A DNA stretch of 64,000 bases from NCBI GenBank assembly GCA_958450365.1, contig CAUEEP010000938.1, forward strand, positions 2,294,001 through 2,358,000. Reading direction: 5' to 3'. The notes under the pieces are model-generated. The model was not told where the DNA came from. It searched no databases and worked only from the letters and a program-made list of their open reading frames with translations. This document shows, in pieces, positions 32,136 through 42,025 of this stretch (the stretch's first letter is position 1; each line of letters opens with the position of its first letter). This DNA is from Mesorhabditis belari (Eukaryota > Nematoda > Chromadorea > Rhabditida > Rhabditidae). The position numbers and the translations under genes were made by a program.

Positions 32136-32630
32136 TGATAAAGCATCTATTTTAAAATATATTTTTATCAAATAGATTGTTTATTTTATTGTTTATTGCT
32201 GATTGTTTATGAATTTTATTGTATTTTTATCTTTTTTAAAGTCTTACTGTACCTTTTTCAAGCCTAAAAATTGCAAAAATTAAAGACCACTTGAAAGGCA
32301 TCAAAAATAATAAAAATTACAAAAATTTCTAAAAACCAATCTTAAAATATTTGCTTAATTGAATATTTTTTATATTTTATTTCCTTTGTTCTTGAAAACT
32401 TATTATTTTTTTTCAATCATAAACGTTTTACGCAGTCTTCAACTCTCTTATTATCTTTATCTCTATTTTTGCTTTTCTTTTTGTTCTAGGTAATCCCCAC
32501 ATCGAAAAATGTTCCACAAATGAGTATTCAGTTAAAGAATTGAAAGCTTGTGTTGATTTTGTTCATTATTAAATTCATTTTGAAATACTTAGTCTAGACG
32601 GTTGAATGGTTTGGCTAAAGCTGATAGAAA
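32136..32630. other. no gene recognised
   Basis: Very AT-rich DNA. Confidence 0.4.
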
Positions 32631-32953
32631 GGGGTAGGCTAATTTCCGCAATTTTTTCTTTGCGCAACAGGGTCATTTGCGCAACTCGCCATAAATTCCT
32701 TCTAAGTCCACCAATCTTTATGGTTTTGGTTTTATTTTGTTGCACTTCTTGAGATCTACAAAATGACATCAAAATAATAAAGATTGGCTCACTTAGAAGA
32801 AAGTTATGGCGAGTTGCGCAAACAACCCAGTTGCGCTTCCCTTCTATGAAAACATTTTTGAAGCTCTACGACCTTTCCTAAGGCCTTTTCCAGCAAAAAA
32901 AAGGTGCGCAAATGTCCAGGTGCGCAAAAAAAAGGTCGCATTTGTCCCACCCC
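32631..32953. mobile_element. family C foldback, long form
   Basis: It starts GGGGTAGGCTAATTTCCGC and shows the usual paired arms up to GAGTTGCGCAAAC. It then continues with about 130 bp unlike other copies (CTACGACCTTTCCTAAGGCC) before a CCACCCC end. Confidence 0.7.
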
Positions 32954-33460
32954 GATAGAAAAGCTAATGCCTTGCTTATTTTGCGTATTCTTTTCCCATT
33001 TTACATTATAGTTTTTTTTGTTCTTGTAATTCGCAATCTTTTTTTAAACTATAGTATGCCTAGTTTTCGTTGAGAAAGCTAAAAACCTTTTTGAAAGATT
33101 TGCCTTATCAACTAAATATTTTATTCAGATACGCTTTCACTTTCTTTATCTTTATCTTTATCTTTCATTTATCTCTATTTCAGATAAAGTATTTAAATTT
33201 TACAGTGTTTTAAAATATTCAGTCTAGAGCAATGAACATTTTACAATGGTTCATTGCTTTTTACAACAATGGTTCATTGCTTTTTCTGAGTGCTTCGGCA
33301 CTTTTAATTTCTTTATCTTTATCTTTCTTTATCTTTCACTTTCTTTATCTTTCACTTTCATTATCTTTCATTTATCTATTTTTTTAATATGTTTTCTTTT
33401 TTAAATACAGTACTTCTACTATTTACAGCTTAGAGAATAATTTAAATATTTTCAAATTTC
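32954..33460. other. no gene; TTTATCTTTC microrepeats
   Basis: AT-rich with CTTTATCTTTATCTTTC runs at 33135-33180 and 33305-33375, and a GGTTCATTGCTTTTTACAA duplication at about 33247-33285. Probably the outron or promoter region of the downstream receptor gene, but no defined promoter motif is visible. Confidence 0.4.
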
Positions 33461-33462
33461 AG
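33461..33462 (+). promoter_or_regulatory. possible trans-splice acceptor of the receptor gene
   Basis: AAATTTCAG ends at 33462 after a long AT-rich stretch, 13 bases before ATG 33476. A 5'-most acceptor directly before a start codon is the usual place for spliced-leader addition in nematodes. This is inference only. Confidence 0.45.
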
Positions 33463-33475
33463 ATATAAAAGTACA

Positions 33476-36400
33476 ATGAACGAAACCGGTGAACCCTCGT
33501 CTTCGTGTCGTCATCCAGAGGTTTGAAATTTTTTTTTTAATTTACTCAAAATCCACTTAGAATTAAGTGATTTTATGGAAAAATCAGTGCTTTTATCAAT
33601 GAGTCAAAAACCTTTTCTTTCTTTTTGTTCTTTTTTTGGAACACTTTCACGCAGAAAATCATAAGATACAGATTCTCACGATAATTGATACCTTTTGAGA
33701 GAATAGAATCCGTTTTTTTTCGTGTCCATTTTCGGAAATCTTTGCATTTTTGAATTTGAATGAAAAAAAAAGTCAAAAAATGGCTTTGGACTTTTGCTAA
33801 ATCTTTGGGTTTTTGGAGCCGGAAGCAAAATTTTGGGTTAAAAAGCCGACTCTATAATTTTACTATCTGTAGAGAGTTTTATAGTATCTAGATATGTAAA
33901 TTGATCGTATAGCTACAGTATGCTAGGGTAAAGTGTCTAGTTTTGATTTGTAGCTAGAGTACTAATTAAACCCAGTTGGATATGTCGGTTCTTTTATGGG
34001 TTTGGGGCTGGGAAAACAAAAGAAAAGTCACTGCCGGGATTCGAACCCGCGACCTTATCGGGGCAACCCGACTACCGGGCGAGCCCTTTACCAGTGAGCT
34101 ACAACGACACGCGTCGGGCTGCCGCCAGGGTAGGACCTTATCCCTTACTTCGCGTTTTTAAGTAATTTTTTTGTCTAAAAGTTGCTTAAAAAGCTACCAT
34201 ACTCCGGGCAACTTTACGACCCATCGTCAATAGTACTGTATCGAAATTTTCTAGATAATCTCCGCCGGCGAGATCATGCACTTTGTGTCAATCGCCGACC
34301 ACGCGTTGCTCTTCTCATCCATTGTGAGGGGTTTTATTATTTACTAAAATGCACTTGGTCTTATAAAGTGTACTGTAAACTGTAAACTGGTCTTGTAAAC
34401 TGTCAAATTCTCCCAATTTTCAACATCAATGATTCAATTTTCCATGTTTTCCACAAAAATAGTGAAAATTTTCTATGAAATTTACTTATTTCCCTCATCA
34501 ACTAATCCCTTTTGTTCAGTGGGCACGAGTTGCGACAAAAAAAATGAAAGAAAAATGAAAGAAAAGAAAAGTATGTGAGAAAAGGATGATTGCCGCTGTT
34601 TTTCTCGTCAAATATTCATCACTTAAGAATGTTCGTCGTGAAATTTACAGAAACTTGTTGACAAAAAGTTGTTCGAACATTTTAGTTTGGGAAATTTTAG
34701 ATCTTTGAGCTTTTTGGATGATTGCACATTATGGCGCACCGGGCAGAAAGAGGCTGGTTGCCAGAGAGTTTGGGTTTGCAAGAGCGCGAAGTACTAGCTA
34801 GATTTTGCCCGATTCACAGTGCAACGAAGAAGCTAATGTATCAGAGACGGCGTTTATTGGAGCGCAAAGTATATGCTCGCTTTTAGATTATTTCATACTT
34901 TGTGCGCTTGCAAATGCTCATCTACTAGCAAACGAGAAAATTAAAGTAATGTTAAACCTGTGACCCTTACCTTACCAGCTTACCGGGCGAACGCTCTACT
35001 AATGAGCTACACCGACAAGTATCTATTGTCGCCAATTGTAGAGTCTTATGCCTTACTTCCATCTCGATCCCAGTTCGCTCACCCTTTCAACAAAGTTCAG
35101 AGCTAGGTCCAAGGTTGAGTCTGCATGAGAATGAAAAGAATGAATGGAAAGGGAAAGACTTGTTGATTATCTTAAGAAAAAGAGCCTCAAAAGATTTATT
35201 CTTTAGCCTTCAAAGATAAGAGGGAAAGATCTCTTTGTAGGTGTTGGTTTAAGTATACCAGAAAGTGGATGTTTATCAAAGTACAAAGTACGGATTACTT
35301 AAGAAATTTGAAATTTTTAAAGTCTAAAGTTTCCTAGCACTTAAAAGAGCAAATTTATCATAAACCGAGCTGTTATTTTATTAGTTATTTATTATTATTT
35401 TATTATTTATTTATTATTATTTTATTATTTAGTTATTATAATTATTTAAACTCGAGAAAATCTCAATTTTTTTACATGAAAGCTTGATGTTTACCCGAAG
35501 AGAGAAAGAGAAGTGGCTGGTTTTAAATCCTGCTAATTATAGGGATTTGAAGAATCCGTATGAATCCGTACTTCTGAATACACAACTTTTGCCACGTCTT
35601 TTCAAAAGCACATGAAAACCCTTCTAAAAGTGATGAGTGAAAATGAAATATGGAAAATATTATTCTCGTGCTTTGATTGACTTTTTATATCCCTAGAACA
35701 ACATTGAGGCTATTTTTTCTCTGTTTATTTCTGTTTATCTTTTTTAATCATAAAATTTTTGCAGATCTCGTCAATCCTCCAAATCTACGTCATCCGATCA
35801 GCTCTCTCACATTTGCGGCGACGGGCCAGTGATGAGTGTCTTCATTTGTTTCTCCTTTCTATGACGGCTGGTGATCTTATACTTACAGGTTGGGGGTTTT
35901 TTTTGGTTTAAAATCCAATATTCTGATTGCTGTTTTAAAAAGAAATTTGCTTTTTGCAAGGGTTTTGCTGGTTAAGCAATAACTTTAAAAACACTGTACT
36001 CAGAAAAGTCATTACGACAAAATCTTGCTTCTTCTGTTGAGTAATTACAACAAAACCTTGCTATTAGGCTATTTAGCAAGTCTTTTCGTTAACTTTTTGT
36101 ACTTTTCTTGCAAAAATAATCAAATTTGCTCAAATCACTCTTGAATTTGCTTGAAAGTGAAGCGAAATTGACAAAAAGATGCGAAAATTGAGCAATAAAC
36201 ACTTTATTTAGAGAAAAGCATAATTTAATTAGTGAATTGGTTATTTTTTGAAGAAAAGAAATGGGAATTTGTTATTTTTCAACGAAAAAAAACGAAAAGA
36301 CTTTCTAAACAGCCTAATAAAAAGCTTTTAAAGAAATTTACTATCGGAGGAATTCTTCGAATAAACTTTGATCAAGAAATTTGAAACAGAATTATTTTTA

Positions 36401-39400
36401 TTTCCAGCGATCTGCTATCCGATGGAATACGTGCAACGAACGGAGTTGATGGGAATGGCGGCGCGGATACCGAACATTCTCATGCATTACCTCACCTGGG
36501 TCGGCCTTTCCGCGTCATCGATTTCACTCATTTTACTCAACGTCGACAAATTGCTTTACTTCAAGTACCCATTGAGGTAAAAGAAAGAAGAAAATCTTTT
36601 AATAAAGCTTTCCCAGATATTCCTCGGTGATGAATCGATCAAAAGGGATCGCGATTGTGCTCGTCGTTTGGATTTCGTGTTTCGCGTTTGTTTTGGTCGC
36701 CTGGTTGACGGAGAGTTTCAAGTGAGTTTTTTTCCTCATAAATAATACAGTCAAATTATCCTATACTGATCCCAATCCAATGCTATGATACTATAAATTC
36801 GAATTGTTTAGAATGCGACTTAAAAAAAGTTGTTTATAGGCTAAAAATTCAATATCTACCTTAACCATTTAACATTTTTTTCAACATTTCCTTTTTTTAA
36901 AACTTCTGATGTATGTTTTCCGTTAAAAGTTCTTTGAGGGATCACGTGCCATTTAGAAAAAAGTAAATCTCCAATCCAATATTTCTAGAAAAATCCCATG
37001 ATTGGATCAGAGGAAAAAGTGAATCTAAAAACGGAATGAATCCAATCGTTGAAATAATCCCTTTCCTCCCACAATTTTTCCCCGATTAATCCGAAAAGGA
37101 AATGGATATCCAATGTAGTGAAAAAAAGATAAGGAAATGTTATTTTTTTGGATAAATGGTATAAGGAAATGAAAAAATGGAAAAAAAAAAATGAAAAAAA
37201 CAGGTTTTAAAATAAAGGTTAACCAGATTTTTGGTTCTAGTACTAACGAGGGAAGGTCAATTGGATAATGGAATCCCTATTTTAGGCTTCAAATCCCTTG
37301 TAAATGATCTTAAATCCTTAAATGATCTTAAATGAAATATAGTAAGAATCTGAAATATTCAATTTATATCTAGTAGTTATAGAGTTACTGAATATCAAGC
37401 TCTTTTTTTTTTCAGATGCGGGGATGCGGAGTGTTTCTATTTGGATCTCTTCGAGGGGAACGCCGCGATTTATGTCGTTTTTTCGGTGAGTTGATTCGAA
37501 TTGGATTCGAAAAGCGAAAAGCTGATTTTTTTTTGCAATAAAAGTAAGTAGTTTTTCTCAAGTTTGCGTTTTTAAAAACGCATTACTCGCAAGGAAAACA
37601 CTCTTGCTACAATGCCTACAACACTTGATGCTAAATTTTCACTCTTCGTTCGCTTTTTTTTGAAAGTACAAGAGACTTTTTGTGTATGACGCTGAATCAT
37701 TTATTTTTCTTGTGAAAAATCTTGTGAAAAGCAAATGCCTAAAAGAGTCTATTTTCTATGGCGTGCTTTGAATTTCCTCTCGGTGATGGTAATGGGAAAT
37801 TTTTCGGGAAAGAATTGTTCAAAAGATGAAATTCACAAAACGTTCAAAAATTTAAAAAAAACAAAAGCCCTTTTAACACCAAGACCAAGAGCCACTTAAA
37901 GTTATTTTAAAAATTGAGTTGAAAAGTCTTTTATTAAACCTGTATCTGTAACCGTAAGAAGCTAGGCCTGGATTTGGCTTACGAATCTAGAGACTGATTA
38001 GGATATTGTTATAGCATAATTAAATGAATCAGCAAGTAAAAAGAATATAAAAGTATCCCCAAACTACTTGAATAACAGATTCTTGTTTAGATCTCGGTGT
38101 GCATTCTTCCCACTTTGACAAGTTTCTGTGTGGCGATGTACATCTTGAGGATTGTCACAATGCACAAGAAGCAGCTGGCTGAAGGTGGGTGATCTCAAAG
38201 TAGTTTGTAGCTTACTGAAAACATTGTAGTCAAGGTACAGTAACTTTCAGTGTATGTTTGCTGGAAAAGATTTGATTTAATAAAACTGATCTCTGTCTCT
38301 TTTTCCCAAGAAAACTTGTTTTTAGGAGAAATTCGAGAATTTGAATTTAAAATGAGTTTTTGCAAAAGATATAAGTGATCTAAAAAGGTGAGCAATCTGA
38401 TGAATAAGTTAAAATTGGGAATTTTTAAATTTTTAGATATTAAAGCTCCCAAGCTTATAAAAGCTTATAAATGCAAATTTTTAGAGCAAACCCTTTGCGG
38501 AAATCCCTCTCACGTCCATCAAACGTTCGCCTCTCGAATCCGAACATTTTACTTCATCTTCATGACGACGATTTTCACAGCATGCACTCTATTACCATTG
38601 AGGATTATTAGTGAGTTTTAAAAAAAATAGGTATAGATATATTTATCATCTTTAAATATAATAAACATCTTTAAAATCTAATCAATCACCATTTTTAGAC
38701 CTAAAACGAACGCTCGCTCCACCGAACAAATCCGAGATCGAGTGCTGGTCGATTTTAAGTCGATGGTTGATGCTGTATCTTGTGCAATTGAATGCGGTTA
38801 GTTCGCTTAAGATATTCGGCTAATAGGATACGATAATGCAGTCGCAGATTAACTAAATTGGCGAAAAGTTGAACGAATTGTTAAGCTGTGAAAAGAAATT
38901 GCATTCAACAACGGTTACAACAAGGTGAAGAGAATATTGAAGGGAAAAAAAAGAGGTGGCAGGGCAAGTTTTTAGAGTTTTGGCTATGTAGAAATTGGTA
39001 ATGTAACTGGTGTAAATCTATATCTATATCTATGATATGCCTACAGTAGATACAACAAAAAAAAACAATAAATATAATAGCTCAAACCTGCTGTCTTCTG
39101 TTCTTTACATAGAATTGGTAGTTTAGTTTTTAAATTAAATACATTTATTCACACAAATAATATGATATAAACAATACACAAGCACCCCTTAAGCCCCCCT
39201 TAAGCCCCAAAGGTAGGGAACAATAATGAGTTGAATGAAATTTTTGTCTAAAAACTACTTTTATACCCACAGAATATAGTAACCGCAAGATCCGACGTGA
39301 ACAAGCCAGTTTATCTAGGTCACAAAGTCGACAAAATACTGATATATTTGGGAAAAAGAAGAAATAACCCAGCTGGCGGCATTGAACCCTTGACCTCCCG

Positions 39401-39620
39401 ACTATGATACGAGGCTCTTAGCCAGTCGGCTATGGTGGATATAAACACCGCCGATATAAACTCGCATATAGCTTATCTATTTCCAATCTTTCAGATCATC
39501 AATCCACTTCTAACAGTCACCGTATTGCCCCAGTATCGAGCTCGCATCTGCCGGAAGCTTTTCGGGCTCAGCGACGGCTCCGAAGCCCACACCAAAGCTG
39601 TCAACGCCACACAACTATGA
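33476..39620 (+). CDS. seven-transmembrane receptor, rhodopsin-like, nine predicted exons
   Basis: A membrane receptor predicted to signal through G proteins; ligand unknown. Exons: 33476-33520, 35765-35888, 36408-36576, 36617-36721, 37416-37485, 38091-38184, 38485-38610, 38699-38796, 39495-39620. All joins keep phase with GT..AG borders; the total is 319 codons with stop. Visible segments: TM2 (HLFLLSMTAGDLILT), TM3 (LSASSISLILLNVDKLLYF, DKL in place of DRY), TM4 (IAIVLVVWISCFAFVLVAW), TM5 (ISVCILPTLTSFCVAMYIL), TM6 (FYFIFMTTIFTACTLLPLR), TM7 (LNAIINPLLTVTVLPQYR, NPLLT for NPxxY), and an ECL2 cysteine. Exon 1 gives a short MNETGEPSSS N-terminus with one glycosylation site. The first half of TM1 is not encoded by these exons, so a small exon in the 2.2-kb first intron is probably missed. 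I do not recognise the exact subfamily. Confidence 0.85.
34035..34115 (-). pseudogene. tRNA-like sequence with extra hairpin
   Basis: The minus strand runs from GTCGTTGTAGCTCACTGG through GCTCGCCCGGTAGTCGGG to GGTTCGAATCCCGGCAGTGAC. The acceptor ends GTCGTTG/CAGTGAC pair over seven positions with wobbles, and the D stem GCTC/GGGC also pairs. After the anticodon region an extra segment (TCGGGTTGCCCCGA) could form a long variable arm, as in class II tRNAs. It lies in an intron, antisense to the receptor gene. Confidence 0.6.
34958..35235 (-). repeat. tRNA-related SINE-like repeat, unexpanded copy
   Basis: The minus strand has GTCGGTGTAGCTCATTAG, GTTCGCCCGGTAAGC and a decayed T arm (GGTCACAGGTTTAAC). 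The sequence past the tRNA part (AAGTATCTATTGTCGCC, CATGAGAATGAAAAG) matches the copy at 7536-7790 almost base for base. The shared unit is therefore at least 270 bp. Confidence 0.78.
39367..39437 (-). pseudogene. tRNA-like sequence inside a receptor intron
   Basis: The minus strand reads CATAGCCGACTGGCTAAGAG (D arm), ATCATAGTCGGGAGGTC, and AAGGGTTCAATGCCGCC (T arm). The acceptor ends pair poorly. It sits in the last intron (38797-39494) of the plus-strand receptor, on the opposite strand. Confidence 0.55.
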
Positions 39621-40170
39621 ACATTTCCATAAGTTATATTTTATATAATATGACAAGTATATATGTATGTATATGTATTTTACATGTTTTAGATCAAATT
39701 CTCGCTGTGACTCATTGAAAATCTTCTTATTCTCAACCATTTTTTCCAAGAATTTCCCCTCCAAATCCTTTCTCTATTCATCCAATTGTTCGGGTCGCTT
39801 TTTTTTTGTATCATTTTCATTTTTGATTGTATAATTTCTCGAGAAATTTTATTTATTTTGACGTTACGAGTTCGCAGAAATAAATGGAAAACTTCAAAAA
39901 AAGCACACAAATTTTCATACAAATCACAAGGTTACTGTAGCTTTTGACTGCGAGATTACTGTAGCCATTTCGCATAGCTTAAGCTATTCAGCTAATAGGG
40001 TAAAGTAATGCAGTGAAAAGCTGACACAAGAGACACGTATTTTGCGGGGGTTAACGGGTGTAAGATTTTCGAGATCTTTGGAATAGTTTATAGGAAAATG
40101 ATTGAATACAATTGATGAAACAATAGAATTAAAGAATCCGGATCAGGGGAAAGCGGAAACGCAAGCGATC
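39621..40170 (+). other. 3' flank of receptor gene
   Basis: Presumed 3' UTR and spacer. A candidate polyadenylation signal AATAAA is at 39879, about 260 nt after the stop. Nothing else recognised. Confidence 0.4.
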
Positions 40171-40430
40171 TAGTGCACTGAACTGGTCCCTAGTGCACTG
40201 AACTGGTCCCTAGTGCACTGAACTGGTCCCTAGTGTACTGAACTGGTCCCTAGTGTACTGAACTGGTCCCTAGTGCACTGAACTGGTCCCTAGTGTACTG
40301 AACTGGTCCCTAGTGTACTGAACTGGTCCCTAGTGCACTGAACTGGTCCCTAGTGTACTGAACTGGTCCCTAGTGTACTGAACTGGTCCCTAGTGCACTG
40401 AACTGGTCCCTAGTGCACTGAACTGGTCCC
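40171..40430 (+). repeat. 20-bp minisatellite, 13 units, with 60-bp order
   Basis: TAGTGCACTGAACTGGTCCC repeated 13 times exactly, varying only at base 6 (C or T). The variant order is C C C T T C T T C T T C C, so a C-T-T block of 60 bp recurs three times. Confidence 0.96.
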
Positions 40431-40862
40431 ACTTTCTCAACGGCGCTTAAAACCACCGTAATCTTTATCCATGCATACTCTATCCTTTACCCTATCGACA
40501 GTATATTTCTCTAAAGTGATTTTCTAAAAGTTCTAAAGTTCTAAAGTTCTAAAAGATAATCGGATTGTCGGAAAGAGTCCTTTGAAATAAATGCATTGTA
40601 TTGTATTGGAGATGGGGAAATGAGTAATGGAATTACACGAATTCTCTTATTTTTTTCTCTTTCCTCTTTTTTTTCACTTTCCTCTCTTTCCAATTGTACT
40701 CGAGTGATTCATATGTAAATTTTTGGTGTCAATGTGGAGAAAAAAACCACAATTTGGCTACGCTCATTTCACCAAAAACATCCACTACCATTCATTCAAA
40801 ATATCGCGATCTCTTTTTTGGATTTTTGAACTCTAAATTCTAAAACCTTTAATACATTCAGG
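40431..40862. other. no gene recognised
   Basis: AT-rich DNA. Confidence 0.4.
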
Positions 40863-41030
40863 CGGTTTGCCAAATGGCGAGCGATTACGTGGCCGCACAA
40901 AGAAAACCTCGGCAGTAATTTACCTAGGGATCGCTTTGTAGGTGATACAAAAAGAAATTCAGCTGGAAATTTGTACCCAGGTGTTTGGGGAATCGATTGG
41001 CGCTATTCATTTTATGAAAAACCCTGCCAT
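40863..41030 (+). repeat. dispersed repeat D, copy 1
   Basis: GCGGTTTGCCAAATGG, GCGATTACGTGGCCGCAC and AAAGAAAACCTC, then about 60 bp later CAGCTGGAAATTTGTACCC and GGGGAATCGATTGG. Copies 2 and 3 are at 45943 and 63109. The nature is unknown: a SINE, an RNA-derived sequence or a decayed transposon end. Confidence 0.78.
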
Positions 41031-41034
41031 TACA

Positions 41035-41255
41035 ACCCTATCAGGTTCATTGCTTAAACCACTTCTGCCAATTTACCAAAGCTCATTTTTCCATGCATTC
41101 CCATTGAATTGACATGGGAACGACTGGGAAATGAGCGATAAATTTGTTGTTTAAACAATTCATTGTTTAAACCACTTCTGTTAATTTACCAAATCTCATT
41201 TTTCCATCCAGTCCCATTAAATTGAGATGGGAACGACTGGGAAATGAGCGATAAA
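41035..41255 (+). repeat. ~110-bp tandem duplication
   Basis: Two copies of CATTGCTTAAACCACTTCTG through GGGAACGACTGGGAAATGAG, at 41045-41145 and 41160-41255, with few changes. Confidence 0.88.
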
Positions 41256-41479
41256 TCCCCGCTTCAAAAAAAGAGTGAAATCTCTAAAAATGGAAACATG
41301 CAAAAGCGTCATTTCGTCCAGAAAAATTCCAAAAAATTCCAAAAAAAAACTTTCAAATGCAAACGCTTCCTGGAAGTCGCTTTTTTGGGGGGAAGGGATT
41401 CACTTTTTTTTTTCTCATCAAGCCGTTTCGTTTATAGATAAACTTATGAAAGATAAGCTAAAAAGGGATAGATTAAATA

Positions 41480-41577
41480 CCGTATTCTCCGTAATAGTAG
41501 TGCACTCTCTAATAGTGTTGCGGTCCAGGAGGGGGTTCAAAAAATAGTAGTGCGCACCACTATTAGAGAGAATACGG
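41480..41577. mobile_element. MITE, family B, 98 bp
   Basis: CCGTATTCTCCGTAATAGTAG and inverse, with TA at 41478-41479 and 41578-41579. The shortest member; the interior is only GCGGTCCAGGAGGGGGTTC. Confidence 0.87.
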
Positions 41578-41786
41578 TAAACTAGAGACAAGTTTACGGT
41601 AGTCGAGAAAGCTGGCACGTTTTTTTCAAACGCCTTTAGTAGTGCACATCATTTGAGTTTCCATTTCCACCTTAGCCTTTAACAATTACAAAAAAACAAT
41701 GTGAATGTGAGACATCAACTTGAAAATCGACTTGATTTTCAAGTTTACAACTGAAAAAGTCTAAAAATTAAGATTTTCTTTGATTG

Positions 41787-42011
41787 TTGGACATTTGATA
41801 CACATTGCGATTGACAATCCAACTTTGAGCTCAAATTTCTTAGTGTTGCGCTGTTCAATTGAAATAGTTTTTGCACCAATCGACAGAGAAAGACTTGGCA
41901 CAACTAATGGTACCAAGAATATTTAAATTCGATAGCCCAACACCAAAGAAATTTGAGCCTAAAGTTAGATTGTCAATGGGAAAAGGTGCGGGGCGCGTAT
42001 CAAATGTCCGA
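41787..42011. mobile_element. foldback element beside the receptor 3' end
   Basis: Arms GGACATTTGATACACATTGC and inverse pair over about 75 bp (GATTGACAATCCAACTTTG, CTCAAATTTCTTAGTGTTG). No coding capacity. It ends 15 bp from the stop codon of the minus-strand receptor, so it may lie in that gene's 3' UTR. Confidence 0.75.
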
Positions 42012-42025
42012 TAAGCGTTCCATCA

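Larger units (their letters stand above)
33521..35764 (+). other. first intron of the plus-strand receptor, with repeats
   Basis: A 2.2-kb interval carrying two tRNA-related copies (34035 and 34958) and an (ATT)-rich stretch at 35370-35450. A small TM1 exon should lie here if the gene is functional; I searched acceptor-like sites by eye and found none convincing. Confidence 0.5.

Noticed and set aside
33976..34161. MDMSVLLWVWGW frame as the missing TM1 exon
   Set aside because: Hydrophobic but tryptophan-rich, without the GN motif, and it runs straight into a tRNA-like sequence.
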